Below, one piece after another: positions 49,680-57,048 of a stretch of 64,000 nucleotides of DNA (the stretch's first letter is position 1; each line of letters begins with the position of its first letter). The DNA is taken from the NCBI GenBank assembly GCA_028291055.1, contig JAQGIP010000032.1, positions 1 to 64,000 on the forward strand, in the 5' to 3' direction. The notes beneath the pieces were generated by a model, which searched no databases, had not been told where the DNA came from, and was given only the letters and a program-made list of their open reading frames with translations. The stretch is from Caulobacter sp. Its GTDB lineage: Bacteria > Pseudomonadota > Alphaproteobacteria > Caulobacterales > Caulobacteraceae. Made by a program: the position numbers and the translations under genes.

Positions 49680-51321
49680 AGACGGCCTCCTTGAACGGGG
49701 CCATACCCAGGCGGCGGAAGGTGTCGAGGAAGCGTTCCTCGCCCTGGCGCTCTCGCAGATAGGCCTCGACCAGCTGGTCGACCGCCTCGGCCACGCGGTT
49801 GGCGGGCAGGGCCGGACCGAGGATCTGGGCCAGGCTGGCGTCCTCGGCGCCGGAGCCGCCCAGGCTGAGCTGGTAGAACTCCTCGCCCTTTTTATCGACG
49901 CCCAGGATGCCGATGTGGCCCACATGGTGGTGGCCGCAGGCATTGATGCAGCCACTGATCTTGATCTTCAGCTCGCCCACCTTCTCGGCATGGTCGGCGT
50001 CGGAGAAACGCTCGGCGATATGCTGGGCGATGGGGATGGCGCGGGCATTGGCCAGCGCGCAGTAGTCCAGGCCGGGACAGGCGATGATGTCGCTGGCCAG
50101 GTTGATGTTGGCGCTGGCCAGCCCTGTAGCGGCCAGCTGGGCGTGGACGGCGGGAATGTCGTCCAGCTTCACATGCGGCAGCACCAGGTTCTGCTCGTGC
50201 GTCACCCGGATGTCGTCCAGGCCGTAGCGCTCGGCCAGGTCGGCCACCACGTCCATCTGCTCGGCGGTGATGTCGCCCGGCGTGGCGCCGATGGTCTTCA
50301 GCGACACCTCGACAATGCCATAGCCGGCGACCTTGTGGGCCTTGACGTTGTTGCGGGCAAAGCGGGCCAGGGCCGGATCGGAGGCCTTGGCCAGTTCATA
50401 GGCGCCGGCGTGGGGCGCCAGGGTCTCGAAGGCCAGCGGCGTGAAGGCCGCACGGATGCGGGCCAGTTCGGTGTCCGGCAGGTCGTTCGTGGGCGCATCG
50501 ATCTTGGCCCATTCCTCCTCCACCTGGCGGGCGAACTCCTCCGCGCCCAGGGAGGCCACCAGGATCTTGATGCGGGCCTTGTAGATGTTGTCGCGCCGGC
50601 CGTGGCGATTGTAGACGCGCAGGATGGCCTGGATGTAGCTGAGCAGGTGGCCCACCGGCAGGTGCTCGCGGATCGTCGAGGCCAGATAGGGCGTACGTCC
50701 CTGCCCGCCGCCCACCATCACCTCGAACCCCAGCGTCCCGTCGCGCGAACGGCGCAGGGCCAGGCCGATGTCGTGCACCTTGGCCGCCGTGCGGTCCTTG
50801 GCCGAGGCGGTGACGGCGAACTTGAACTTGCGCGGCAGATAGCTGAATTCGGGATGCAGGGTCGACCACTGACGGATCACCTCCGACCACACCCGCGGAT
50901 CGTCCACCTCCTCCGCCGTCGCGCCGGCGAACGGATCGGAGGTCACGTTGCGGATGCAGTTGCCGCTGGTCTGGATGGCGTGCAGGTCCACTTCCGCCAG
51001 CCGATCCAGGATGTCGGGCGTATCGGCCAGCTTGATCCAGTGGAACTGCAGGTTCTGGCGGGTGGTGAAGTGGCCATAGCCCTTGTCGTACTGCCGCGCG
51101 ATGTCGGCGAACCGGCGCATCTGGGCGGCATTGACCGAGCCATAGGGGATGGCGATGCGCAGCATGTAGGCGTGCAGCTGCAGATAAAGGCCGTTCATCA
51201 GGCGCAGCGGCTTGAACTGGTCTTCGGTCAGGTCCCCGCCCAGGCGGCGTTCGACCTGGCCCCGGAACTCGGCGGCCCGGTCGGCGACGATCTCGCGGTC
51301 GATGGCGTCGTAACGGTACAT
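49663..51321 (-). CDS. cysI: Sulfite reductase hemoprotein (siroheme, [4Fe-4S])
   Basis: This enzyme reduces sulfite to sulfide with six electrons. The ATG at 51321 gives 552 residues starting MYRYDAIDREIVADRAAEF; the longer track ORF reads through the DUF2849 gene. Two ferredoxin-like half-repeats are visible. The iron-sulfur/siroheme ligands are C-x5-C in CPGLDYCALAN and C-x3-C in GCINACGHHHVG. The family also includes ferredoxin-type nitrite reductases, but cysH, DUF934 and the siroheme methyltransferase favour sulfite. No flavoprotein CysJ is encoded nearby, so electrons may come from ferredoxin or another reductase. Confidence 0.95.
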   Translation of the reverse strand: MYRYDAIDREIVADRAAEFRGQVERRLGGDLTEDQFKPLRLMNGLYLQLHAYMLRIAIPYGSVNAAQMRRFADIARQYDKGYGHFTTRQNLQFHWIKLADTPDILDRLAEVDLHAIQTSGNCIRNVTSDPFAGATAEEVDDPRVWSEVIRQWSTLHPEFSYLPRKFKFAVTASAKDRTAAKVHDIGLALRRSRDGTLGFEVMVGGGQGRTPYLASTIREHLPVGHLLSYIQAILRVYNRHGRRDNIYKARIKILVASLGAEEFARQVEEEWAKIDAPTNDLPDTELARIRAAFTPLAFETLAPHAGAYELAKASDPALARFARNNVKAHKVAGYGIVEVSLKTIGATPGDITAEQMDVVADLAERYGLDDIRVTHEQNLVLPHVKLDDIPAVHAQLAATGLASANINLASDIIACPGLDYCALANARAIPIAQHIAERFSDADHAEKVGELKIKISGCINACGHHHVGHIGILGVDKKGEEFYQLSLGGSGAEDASLAQILGPALPANRVAEAVDQLVEAYLRERQGEERFLDTFRRLGMAPFKEAVYAPAL

Positions 51322-51323
51322 GA

Positions 51324-51683
51324 CTACTTCCTGCGGATCAGATCGACGCGGCCGGTGGAGCGCGCCGCGCCCGTGGCCGCCAGCAGCGCCTCGATGGCCG
51401 CGCCGCCCTCGGCCTGCTTGCCGTGGGTCGGTTCGTTGGTCGGGCCCAGCGCGCGCAGACGTTCGCGGTAGCTCACGGGCGCCACGCCCGCGCCGGCCTC
51501 GGTCACGTCGATGGCATAGGGCTCCACTACGACGGTGGGCTGGCCCTTGCCGACCGCCACGGCCTCTTCGGCCGCCGCGTCGTCGGCGAACAGCTGCGCC
51601 TCGCCGAAGCGTTCCACCCAGCGGCCTTCGCGCCAGAAGACGACCTCGCCGTCGAGCAGCCGGTTGGCGGTGATGGCCTTCAT
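51324..51683 (-). CDS. DUF2849 domain-containing protein of the sulfur operon
   Basis: A 119-residue protein starting MKAITANRLLDGEVVFWREG, with the acidic Ala-rich stretch FADDAAAEEAVAVG and the conserved VSYRERLRALGPTNEP segment. It matches DUF2849, a family found between the siroheme methyltransferase and cysI genes in alphaproteobacteria. No catalytic motif is evident; a small scaffold or iron-sulfur delivery role is only a guess. It overlaps the cobA-like gene by four bases and lies two bases before cysI. Confidence 0.92.
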   Translation of the reverse strand: MKAITANRLLDGEVVFWREGRWVERFGEAQLFADDAAAEEAVAVGKGQPTVVVEPYAIDVTEAGAGVAPVSYRERLRALGPTNEPTHGKQAEGGAAIEALLAATGAARSTGRVDLIRRK

Positions 51684-52522
51684 GCGGAAACACTCGCGAT
51701 ACGGATCAGATCGTCCACTTCGGCGGGGACGGACGCCTGGGCCAGCGCCATCGCCTCGCCCACGATCAACAGGGCCGGACCCTTGAGGCCTTCGGTGGCG
51801 GCGGGCAGGCCCGCCAGCGTCGTGACGAAGCGCTGCTCGTCGGCGCGGCTGGCGTTGAGGACCACCAGCGCGGGCGTCGCGGCGTCGCGGCCGGCTTCGA
51901 TCAGGCGCGCGGAAATCAGATGGGAGGTCGTCAGGCCCATGTAGACGACGACGGTGTGGTTCGCGCGCGCCAGGGCCGGCCAGTCCAGGTCCGGCTCGTC
52001 ATGCGCCGCATGGCCGGTGACGAAGGTCACCGCCTGGGCCGCGCCGCGATGGGTCAGGGGCGCGCCGGCCGAGGCGCTGGCCGCCAGGGCGGCGGTGATG
52101 CCCGGCACGACCCGGCACTCGACGCCAGCGTCGCGGCAGGCCTGCAGTTCTTCTCCGCCGCGCCCGAAGATGAAGGGGTCGCCGCCCTTGAGCCGCACCA
52201 CGGTCAGGCCTTCGAGCGCGAAGGCGATGAGCAGTTGATTGATTTGATCCTGCGGCAGGGTATGGCGCGCCTTGCGCTTGGCCACCGAGATCAGCCGCGC
52301 CGTCTGGGGCGCCAGCGAGAGAATCTCATCGGAGACCAGGCCGTCGTGGACCACGACATCGGCCGTGTTCAGCACCTTCAACGCCCTGATGGTCAGCAGA
52401 TCCGGATCGCCCGGCCCCGCGCCGACCAGCCACACGACCCCCGCCTCGCGCTTCGCACGTCTTCCGCCGCCCAGCAGAACCAGGCGATTTGGATGGGCGG
52501 CATTGGCAGCCTGACGGGACAT
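51680..52522 (-). CDS. cobA: Uroporphyrinogen-III C-methyltransferase
   Basis: This SAM enzyme makes precorrin-2, the first step toward siroheme (for CysI) and cobalamin. The 280 residues include VWLVGAGPGDPDLLTIRALK near residue 29, the VRLKGGDPFIFGRGGEEL signature, and PVGITAALA-type loops (VVPGITAALAASASAG). The domain is alone, with no CysG-like dehydrogenase/ferrochelatase part, so another protein must finish siroheme. The first 27 residues are an extension. It heads the operon cobA, DUF2849, cysI, DUF934, cysH. A palindrome and a LysR regulator lie just upstream on the other strand. Confidence 0.94.
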   Translation of the reverse strand: MSRQAANAAHPNRLVLLGGGRRAKREAGVVWLVGAGPGDPDLLTIRALKVLNTADVVVHDGLVSDEILSLAPQTARLISVAKRKARHTLPQDQINQLLIAFALEGLTVVRLKGGDPFIFGRGGEELQACRDAGVECRVVPGITAALAASASAGAPLTHRGAAQAVTFVTGHAAHDEPDLDWPALARANHTVVVYMGLTTSHLISARLIEAGRDAATPALVVLNASRADEQRFVTTLAGLPAATEGLKGPALLIVGEAMALAQASVPAEVDDLIRIASVSA

Positions 52523-52604
52523 CCGGCTTTAGGTCCTCTAAAAGACGATTTGGCTTTGAGTCTAACGGGGCGGACGTTTCCGCCCGCCCCGCCGAAGTCC
52601 GGAA

Positions 52605-52622
52605 GCGTAAGGGCCGTTACGC
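52605..52622. promoter_or_regulatory. Operator-like palindrome GCGTAA-N6-TTACGC in the cobA/lysR divergent region
   Basis: Six-base perfect arms around six bases sit near the middle of the 177-base gap between cobA and the LysR-type gene. Imperfect outer arms (TCCGGAA, CTCTGGA) extend the symmetry to about 32 bases. It is well placed to be the LysR regulator's binding site. A second GC-rich hairpin (CGGGGCGGA...CCGCCCCG type) lies at 52566-52591. Confidence 0.45.
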
Positions 52623-52699
52623 CTCTGGACGCTTGCAAATTGGGAACGGCGGACCCACTTCGCAAACCAAGAGTTCTGCCGGGGGTGTCAGTTATTCTT

Positions 52700-53656
52700 A
52701 TGGAACGACCGACCGAGCGCCGGAGGCTTCCGCCGCTCAACGCATTGAGGGCCTTCGAGGCCGCCGCACGGCATCTGAATTTCAGCCGCGCCGCTGACGA
52801 ACTGTCGGTGACGCCCGGCGCGGTGAGCCAGCAGATCCAGAACCTGGAAGACTATGTCGGCGCGGCGCTGTTCAAGCGCACGCCCAAGGGCCTGTTGCTG
52901 ACCGACGCGGCCCAGACCGCGCTGCCCGCCCTGCGCGAAGCCTTCGACCGTCTTGCCGAGGCCGCCAGCCTGCTGACCGCCGCCGTCGATGGCCGCCGCC
53001 TGACGCTCACCGCCGCGCCCTCATTTGCCGCCAAATGGCTGGTGCCACGCCTGGGCCACTTCGAGGAGAAGCACCCCCAGGTCGACGTCTGGCTGTCGGC
53101 CGGCATGGAGGTCGTGGACTTCGCCACCGGCGAGGTCGACATCGCCATCCGATATGGCGGCGGCCGCTATCCGGGCCTGGAAGTCACCCGGCTGATGAGC
53201 GAGACGGTGATCCCGGTCGCCGCGCCGTCGCTGCTGGAAGGCAACGCCCTGCTCAGCCCCGACGACCTGTCGCACCATATCCTGCTGCACGACGGCTCGC
53301 CCGACGCCGACGACAGCTGCCCCGACTGGGCCATGTGGCTGGCCGCTCGGGGCATCCGCGGCGTGGACGGCGCGCGCGGCCCGCGCTTCAACCAGTCCAG
53401 CCTGGTGATCGAGGCGGCCGCCAACGGACGCGGCATCGCCCTGGCCAAACGCGCCCTGGCCCAGGCGGATCTGGAATCGGGGCGCCTCGTGACGCCCTTC
53501 GATATCGCCACGGCGGTGGACTTCGCCTATTACGTCGTCCACCCCAAGGCCAAGGGACGGCTGCCTCAGGTGAAGGCCTTCGTCTCATGGCTGATCGAGG
53601 AAGCCGCCGCCCACGAGGTGGCGCTTCAGACCCAGGACAACGGCGCCGGAATCTAG
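52700..53656 (+). CDS. LysR-type transcriptional regulator (GcvA-like)
   Basis: The track ORF begins far upstream; the ATG at 52700 gives 318 residues. The winged HTH is LPPLNALRAFEAAARHLNFSRAADELSVTPGAVSQQIQNLED at about residues 10-51. The effector domain (LTLTAAPSFAAKWLVPRLGHF, FATGEVDIAIRYGGGRYPGL) is close to that of GcvA. It is divergent from the siroheme/sulfite reductase operon with a palindrome between, so it may control that operon. It could equally act elsewhere. A chorismate mutase gene starts eight bases after its stop. Confidence 0.9.
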   Translation: MERPTERRRLPPLNALRAFEAAARHLNFSRAADELSVTPGAVSQQIQNLEDYVGAALFKRTPKGLLLTDAAQTALPALREAFDRLAEAASLLTAAVDGRRLTLTAAPSFAAKWLVPRLGHFEEKHPQVDVWLSAGMEVVDFATGEVDIAIRYGGGRYPGLEVTRLMSETVIPVAAPSLLEGNALLSPDDLSHHILLHDGSPDADDSCPDWAMWLAARGIRGVDGARGPRFNQSSLVIEAAANGRGIALAKRALAQADLESGRLVTPFDIATAVDFAYYVVHPKAKGRLPQVKAFVSWLIEEAAAHEVALQTQDNGAGI

Positions 53657-53664
53657 TTCGAAGC

Positions 53665-53991
53665 ATGCCCCGAGACATGAGTAGCGACGACCCCCTGGCG
53701 CCCCAGGACTGCACCACGATGCCGGAGGTCCGCGCCGGCGTGGACGCCACCGACCGCGCCCTGGTGGCGCTGCTGGTCACCCGCCAGGGCTATATGGACG
53801 CCGCCGCGCGCATCAAGCCCGACCGCAACGTCGTGCTCGACAAGGCCCGCATCGAGGACGTGATCACCAAGGTCCGCGCCGCCGCGCGCGAAGCCGGCCT
53901 GTCGGAAGCCATCGCCGAACCGGTGTGGCGCACGCTCGTGGACCGCTGCATCGCCTATGAATTCGGGGTCTGGGACCGCACGCGGACCTAG
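53665..53991 (+). CDS. Chorismate mutase, AroQ type
   Basis: A 108-residue (104 if started at the second ATG, 53677) all-helical chorismate mutase converting chorismate to prephenate. The three-helix AroQ pattern is visible: MPEVRAGVDATDRALVALLVTRQGYM, ARIKPDRNVVLDKARIEDVITKVR, and AEPVWRTLVDRCIAYEFGVW. A plant-type or isochorismate-pyruvate lyase-like variant is possible, since the two activities share this fold. No signal peptide is present. It follows the LysR gene by eight bases and its stop overlaps the convergent lipoprotein gene by four bases. Confidence 0.86.
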   Translation: MPRDMSSDDPLAPQDCTTMPEVRAGVDATDRALVALLVTRQGYMDAAARIKPDRNVVLDKARIEDVITKVRAAAREAGLSEAIAEPVWRTLVDRCIAYEFGVWDRTRT

Positions 53992-54539
53992 CGCCGGCCA
54001 GCAGCCTCGTCGGCATAGGCCTTGGCGATATTGTCGCGGTCGCTCTTTTCGGAGGCCGCCGCCGCCTGGTCCACCGACGCCCGGAGCCCCCCCATATTCT
54101 CCATCGTGGCGGCCGTCAGCGACGGATAGATGCGCGCCATGTTGAAGGCGCGGTGCTCCAGGGCCGAGGCGACCTGCTCATCCATGGCGACCAGGTACAT
54201 GTCCGCGATCTTGGGATGCTCGGCCAGCTTTTGCGCGTAGTTGGCGCCCGCCTTCATCTCCAGCTTCACGCGGGTGGCGCCGTCGCCCTCCCCGCTCAGA
54301 TGGGCGACATAGCGGAACAACTCCTCGCCGTTGCGCCGCGCGATCCAGGTGATCTGCGAAGAGCCGTCGGCCTGGGCCTCCACGTCCGGCGGCTGGCTGC
54401 CGAACACCAGGGGCGGAAGGCCTGTGGCCAGGAGGGTCTGCCGGGCCTCCGCGATCGGCGCCTTATAGACCACGCCCTGCTCGGTGCAGGCCGAGATCAG
54501 GACAAGGCAGGCGATGGCGGCGAGGTGTCGCAACATCAT
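53988..54539 (-). CDS. Lipoprotein of unknown function, paralogue A
   Basis: A 183-residue lipoprotein with lipobox ISAC (Cys18) after a hydrophobic signal. The mature part holds a beta-rich core (DGSSQITWIARRNGEELFRYVAHL, ATRVKLEMK) and a helical C terminus. It is clearly related to the next gene: both share a T-W-h-x-x-x-G-p-E-h-h-R-a-x-a-x-L strand pattern and length. No family name is recognised. Ten bases separate the two genes, so they look like a tandem duplication within one operon. It would be anchored to a membrane and face the periplasm. Confidence 0.8.
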   Translation of the reverse strand: MMLRHLAAIACLVLISACTEQGVVYKAPIAEARQTLLATGLPPLVFGSQPPDVEAQADGSSQITWIARRNGEELFRYVAHLSGEGDGATRVKLEMKAGANYAQKLAEHPKIADMYLVAMDEQVASALEHRAFNMARIYPSLTAATMENMGGLRASVDQAAAASEKSDRDNIAKAYADEAAGRR

Positions 54540-54549
54540 GGTCGATCTC

Positions 54550-55095
54550 CTAGTGGGGCTCGCCGGGCTTGTCGTCGACGCGGAAACGGATGCCGCTCTC
54601 GAGACCGCCGCGCTGGACGTTGCAGACGCTGTCCCTGCCGGGCCCCACTCTCTGGACGTCGAACTTGCGGCCTTCGAGGAGAGCGGAGACCTGTTCCTCG
54701 ACCGCAGGCTTCAGGGGCTGGTTGAAGGCGGGGCGGTTGTAGAACTTCTCCCCGTCATAGACTTCGCCACCCTTGGGATCGGCCGGCATCTTGATCTCGA
54801 CCTTGGTCTGCCGGTCGCCGAGCGGCGTCAGCAGCGCCGTGAACCGCACCACCTCCTGGCCGCTGCTGGCGACGTGCCAGGTGACATAGCGGTTGGTAAT
54901 GCCTTCGGGCGTCACATGGACCAGGATCCCGCACTGCTTGGCGTAGACCATGTCGGCGAGGTCGCTGGCGTACAGGCGCTGGAAGGCCTCCGCGACGGGG
55001 ATGTCATAGACGCCGGGCGTGGGCGCCTTGGGCTTTTCACAGCCGGCGAGGCTGATGGTCGCGAGAAGAAGAATCATCGATCCGTAACGCGTCAT
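54550..55095 (-). CDS. Lipoprotein of unknown function, paralogue B
   Basis: The ATG at 55095 gives 181 residues with lipobox SLAGC (Cys19); the much longer track ORF reads through a LysR gene in another frame. The core strand YVTWHVASSGQEVVRFTALLTPLGDRQTKVEIKM aligns with the core of paralogue A. It differs in having an extra C-terminal segment with a cysteine (RDSVCNVQRGGLESG) and another near the middle (YAKQCGILV). It is the first gene of the pair. Function is unknown; membership of a lineage-specific lipoprotein family is the likeliest explanation. Confidence 0.82.
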   Translation of the reverse strand: MTRYGSMILLLATISLAGCEKPKAPTPGVYDIPVAEAFQRLYASDLADMVYAKQCGILVHVTPEGITNRYVTWHVASSGQEVVRFTALLTPLGDRQTKVEIKMPADPKGGEVYDGEKFYNRPAFNQPLKPAVEEQVSALLEGRKFDVQRVGPGRDSVCNVQRGGLESGIRFRVDDKPGEPH

Positions 55096-55184
55096 GTCCC
55101 GGCCCCATCTCGACGTGGCGAACACTGTTACGCGTACAGCGGTGAACAACGGGTTTCGCCAGCGCCTCCAACGGGGAGCAGGCG

Positions 55185-56093
55185 TCACGCATAGCTGGCC
55201 TCCACCTCCGGCGGCGTCCTCAGCGCCTCGCCCAGCCAGTCCGTGAACAGCCCCACCTGGGGAGACATCGGCCGCGCCCGGTTGGGGATGGCCGCGAACC
55301 CTTCCTCGAAGGCCGTGAAGCTGCTGACCCGCGTCAGGCGGCCTGCCTCCAGGTCGCCCCAGACCATGCGGCGCTCCGCGATGGCGATGCCCATTCCGGC
55401 CACGGCGGCCCCGACGCACAGGTGGGTGTGGGGGAAGGACAGAGTCCTGCGGGCGCTGACCTTGACGCCGCTGAGGCGGCTCCAGCCGTCCCAGGCGCTG
55501 GAGGTGTGGTCGTGGACAATCCGGCACGGCGCCGTCACCTCGCCCTCGGCCGTCAGCTCGGCCGCATAGCCCGGCGCGGCCACCACCCCGAACTCCGTAT
55601 CCGCCAGCCGTATGGCGCGGGCCTGGTCCTCGGGCGGATAGGCGGCGCGGTCCCACAGGATGACGAGATCGGCCTCGCGCTCGTCGCGCATCTCCCGCGC
55701 CGAGGTCATGGTCAGGCGGATACGGGTTTCAGGGTGTCGGCGCGAGAAGTCGGGCAGGTGCGGGACCAGCCAGCCCATGGCGAAGCTGGCGCTGCAGGCC
55801 ACATGCACGGCCGGCGAGCGGGCGTCGCGCACCACTTCGCCATAGCTCTGCGACAAGGCCGCCAGCGCCTCGCCCACCGCCGCGGACAACCGCCGGCCCG
55901 CCGCGTTGGGACGCAGGCCCGTGCCCACCTTGTCGAACAATGGCAGGCCGGCGTGATCGTGCAGCGTGCGCAGCTGCTTGCTGACCGCGCCGTGGGTGCG
56001 GCCGAGCTCGTCTGCCGCCCGGCTGACGGAGCCGAGGCGTGCCACCGCCTCGAAGGCGCGCAGGGATGAAAGCGGTGGGAGGCGGTTGATCAT
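55185..56093 (-). CDS. LysR-type transcriptional regulator
   Basis: A 302-residue LysR regulator beginning MINRLPPLSSLRAFEAVARLG, with the HTH in VSRAADELGRTHGAVSKQLRTLHD. The effector domain follows (AVHVACSASFAMGWLVPHLPDFS), again of the GcvA/AmpR-like group. It is divergent from a methyltransferase gene with about 110 bases between. That region has a short AT-rich stretch (GGTTACTATGGTGAAGTTTCC) in which the regulator could bind. Such neighbours are often controlled by the LysR protein, but no effector is suggested. Confidence 0.92.
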   Translation of the reverse strand: MINRLPPLSSLRAFEAVARLGSVSRAADELGRTHGAVSKQLRTLHDHAGLPLFDKVGTGLRPNAAGRRLSAAVGEALAALSQSYGEVVRDARSPAVHVACSASFAMGWLVPHLPDFSRRHPETRIRLTMTSAREMRDEREADLVILWDRAAYPPEDQARAIRLADTEFGVVAAPGYAAELTAEGEVTAPCRIVHDHTSSAWDGWSRLSGVKVSARRTLSFPHTHLCVGAAVAGMGIAIAERRMVWGDLEAGRLTRVSSFTAFEEGFAAIPNRARPMSPQVGLFTDWLGEALRTPPEVEASYA

Positions 56094-56207
56094 GGTTACT
56101 ATGGTGAAGTTTCCTCACAGGTAGCACGACCGCTTCTCGATTTTCACCCCCTCGCCTCACGGGCCATGCTGCCGATCTCGAAAACAACCGTGAAGGGAAC
56201 GCCCAGA

Positions 56208-56975
56208 ATGGCGATCGGCGGAGACGTGGACTACGACAGCCGTGGCGCGGGGTATGCCCGTCACAGGCGGGCGGATCGGAGGATCGCGACGCACATCCAC
56301 GCGGCTCTGGGCGATGCGCGCACCGTGTTGAACGTGGGTGCGGGCGCGGGGTCGTATGAGCCCCAAGACCGCTATGTGTTGGCGCTGGAGCCATCGGATG
56401 TGATGCGGGCGCAGCGGCCGAGGACGGCCGCGCCGGCGGTGCGCGGGGTGGCGGGCGCCCTGCCCTTCGACGACGGATCGTTCGACGCGGTGATGGCGGT
56501 GATGACTGTGCATCAGTGGCCGGACCTGGAGGCCGGGCTGGCCGAACTGCGGCGGGCGTCGCGCGGCCCGGTCGTGGTGGTGGCCGGCAATGGTGAGCGG
56601 TTGGAACGCTTCTGGCTCAACGACTATGCGCCGGAACTGATCGCGGCGGAGAAGCGGCGCTACCCTTCATTGGAGCGGATCGCGGCGCGGATCGGGGCCA
56701 GGGCGAGCATCGCGCCCATTCCCATTCCGATCGACTGCACGGACGGGCTTTGCGAGGCCTTCTATGGCCGACCGGAGCGGCTGCTCGATCCGGCGGTCAG
56801 GGCGGCGCAGTCGTCCTGGAGCTTCCTCGATCCCGATGTCGAGCCGCGTTTCGTGGCGGCCTTATCGGCCGACTTGGCCTCGGGGCGGTGGGACGAACGC
56901 CATGGGGAATACCGCCACGCACCGACCTTCTGCGGGTCGCTGTCTCTGGTCGTCGGCTACAGGGCTGAAACATAA
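56208..56975 (+). CDS. Class I SAM-dependent methyltransferase
   Basis: A 255-residue methyltransferase from the ATG at 56208, which is preceded by GAAGGGA; the track start at 56166 is possible but lacks a clear ribosome site. Motif I is VLNVGAGAGSYEP and the acidic loop LALEPSDVM. Motif II is SFDAVMAVMTVHQWPDLEAGL, and RRASRGPVVVVAG follows. The start DVDYDSRGAGYARHRRADRRI is typical of a methyltransferase group with unknown small-molecule substrates. It is divergent from a LysR regulator, which may control it. Confidence 0.87.
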   Translation: MAIGGDVDYDSRGAGYARHRRADRRIATHIHAALGDARTVLNVGAGAGSYEPQDRYVLALEPSDVMRAQRPRTAAPAVRGVAGALPFDDGSFDAVMAVMTVHQWPDLEAGLAELRRASRGPVVVVAGNGERLERFWLNDYAPELIAAEKRRYPSLERIAARIGARASIAPIPIPIDCTDGLCEAFYGRPERLLDPAVRAAQSSWSFLDPDVEPRFVAALSADLASGRWDERHGEYRHAPTFCGSLSLVVGYRAET

Positions 56976-57048
56976 CTCCGCGCGACAGCCACCGGACCAG
57001 ACGCTAGCCTTCCCGCCTTGGACTCGTTGAATTTGGTTGGGGGCAGGC

